A stretch of DNA of 6,340 nt, from contig SFHQ01000057.1 in the NCBI GenBank assembly GCA_004556345.1, positions 1 to 6,340 of the forward strand, written 5' to 3'. A program made the position numbers and the translations under genes. Each line of letters starts with the position of its first letter. Positions within the stretch are counted from its first letter, which is position 1. Source of the DNA: Clostridiales bacterium (lineage in GTDB: Bacteria > Bacillota > Clostridia > Oscillospirales > Oscillospiraceae). Under the pieces are notes generated by a model. That model saw only the letters and a list, made by a program, of their open reading frames with translations. It was not told the DNA's origin and did not search any database. Shown piece by piece: positions 5,827-6,340 of the stretch.

Positions 5827-5871
5827 CCACCCCGCCAGCGTGTGTGAAACGCGGCGGGGTGGCTGGTTTTT
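5827..5871 (+). terminator. Rho-independent terminator of the integrase gene
   Basis: CCACCCCGCC (5827-5836) pairs perfectly with GGCGGGGTGG (5853-5862). GCG/CGC (5838-5840 with 5850-5852) can extend the stem inward past a bulged A. CTGGTTTTT follows. It lies 84 bases after the integrase stop and faces the terminator of the convergent Abi gene. Confidence 0.8.
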
Positions 5872-5922
5872 GTGATAGAAAAAACTAAGGAGCAGAGCAC
5901 AAACCTGTGCGCCGCCCCGTAC

Positions 5923-5938
5923 AAAAGCCGTAGCTTTT
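5923..5938 (-). terminator. Terminator of the minus-strand Abi-like gene
   Basis: On the minus strand this reads AAAAGC-TACG-GCTTTT: a 6-bp stem whose loop is C(UACG)G, one of the exceptionally stable UNCG tetraloops, with the U-run inside the 3' arm. It lies 22 bases beyond the stop codon of the Abi-like gene. The short stem and lack of further U residues keep the call moderate. Confidence 0.6.
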
Positions 5939-5960
5939 CAATCCTTTGCTTATTATATGC

Positions 5961-6340
5961 TCACTTGATAAGATTGTCAAGCACTTTTTTCAGGAAATGA
6001 TAGGTACCACAAAGCTGAGCGTGCTCTGCAAAGTAATCTTTGTTTCTCAGCATACGTTTTTCCATAAAATCTTGCAGCTGTGCGTAGCGATTCTTTTTTG
6101 CCACTTCAGGAACGAAAGCATCATACACATAGAGAAGCGTGACGATATTATACGAGAATTTATAACGCAAATTTTTACGCCGAGCACTTTGAGATATATT
6201 AGACATCCCTTTGATAAAAGAAATCACTTCGCTGTGAGGCTGTTTGCTCTCCTCTAGTTTTTCGCTGATATGATTCATCAGGCAGTTGCTGTGTGCCGAT
6301 GCATTTCGCAGGTCACGGACAATGTTGATGAGCTTATTGT
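5961..6340 (-). CDS. Abi_2-type abortive infection protein, HEPN family (partial, C-terminal part)
   Basis: The reading frame stays open to the right edge of the window, so the N-terminus is missing; 125 residues are visible and the TGA stop is at 5961-5963. The ATG at 6276-6278 is internal, because the frame continues upstream as INIVRDLRNASAHSNCLMNH. RNASAH (codons 6291-6308) is an Rx4H motif, the catalytic signature of HEPN RNases, in the LRNxxAH context of the Abi_2 family (AbiD/AbiF-like). The tail, with VTLLYVYDAF, KRMLRNKDYF and FLKKVLDNLI, is what I recall for the C-terminus of Firmicute 'Abi family protein' sequences. Known members abort phage infection, presumably by RNA cleavage; activity here is inferred. 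The gene is much more AT-rich than its neighbours (sample lines 33-42% GC against about 73% for one line inside the ABC ATPase gene), a sign of transfer. It converges on the integrase gene. Confidence 0.82.
   Translation of the reverse strand, partial: NKLINIVRDLRNASAHSNCLMNHISEKLEESKQPHSEVISFIKGMSNISQSARRKNLRYKFSYNIVTLLYVYDAFVPEVAKKNRYAQLQDFMEKRMLRNKDYFAEHAQLCGTYHFLKKVLDNLIK

Noticed and set aside
5886..5934. Possible small ORF after AAGGAG
   Set aside because: The only downstream GTG frame gives eight residues before TAG, and the stretch overlaps the convergent terminator.
5951..5958. TATAAT-like sequence on the minus strand
   Set aside because: It falls between the Abi-like stop codon and its terminator, with no gene starting downstream and no matching -35, so it is likely chance in AT-rich DNA.
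5946..6257. Plus-strand frame of 103 residues opposite the Abi-like gene
   Set aside because: No Shine-Dalgarno site and no recognisable features; the minus strand carries the HEPN motif and family-like tail.

Overview
The window reads as the chromosome of a GC-rich, low-complexity-wall (Gram-positive type) Firmicute. The evidence is strong AGGAGG-type Shine-Dalgarno sites, a lipobox-type solute-binding lipoprotein, GC-ending codons and U-tailed hairpin terminators. My best guess is an Oscillospiraceae gut anaerobe of the Faecalibacterium/Subdoligranulum/Gemmiger kind; this is inference from style, since no taxonomic marker gene is present.

Layout, left to right. (1) Bases 1-90 hold the terminator of an unseen upstream gene. 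(2) Bases 91-1498 hold a stand-alone AAA+ ATPase of the AAA_14/DUF4143 type. It lies behind three helically phased CACAAAAAATGTG-like palindromes, one of them exactly in the spacer of the predicted promoter. (3) Bases 1554-4501 hold a three-gene ABC importer operon: lipoprotein, hairpin, permease, ATPase. It has a good sigma-70-type promoter and a leader whose hairpin can compete for the Shine-Dalgarno site. The protein family (ABC_sub_bind with a LivH-like permease) includes the transporters annotated TrpXYZ, so an aromatic amino acid or similar small ligand is plausible but not shown. (4) Bases 4502-4626 are a short gap packed with palindromes. It ends in a 12-bp terminator hairpin whose 3' arm is the Shine-Dalgarno site of the next gene. 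(5) Bases 4627-5742 encode a full-length tyrosine recombinase. (6) Bases 5743-5960 carry a cluster of DnaA-box-like repeats and two convergent terminators. (7) From 5961 to the right edge, on the minus strand, lies the C-terminal part of an AT-rich Abi_2-type HEPN abortive-infection protein, which runs out of the window.

How it fits together: the transporter is a conventional housekeeping-type operon. On its left is an ATPase gene of a family that is often scattered and solitary. On its right is an integrase followed by a compositionally foreign defence gene, which suggests the edge of an accessory or integrated region. The most unusual signals are regulatory: the phased operator-like palindromes, the integrase start site that looks shielded from readthrough transcription, and the DnaA-box cluster. 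I see no CRISPR array, rRNA, tRNA or insertion sequence.
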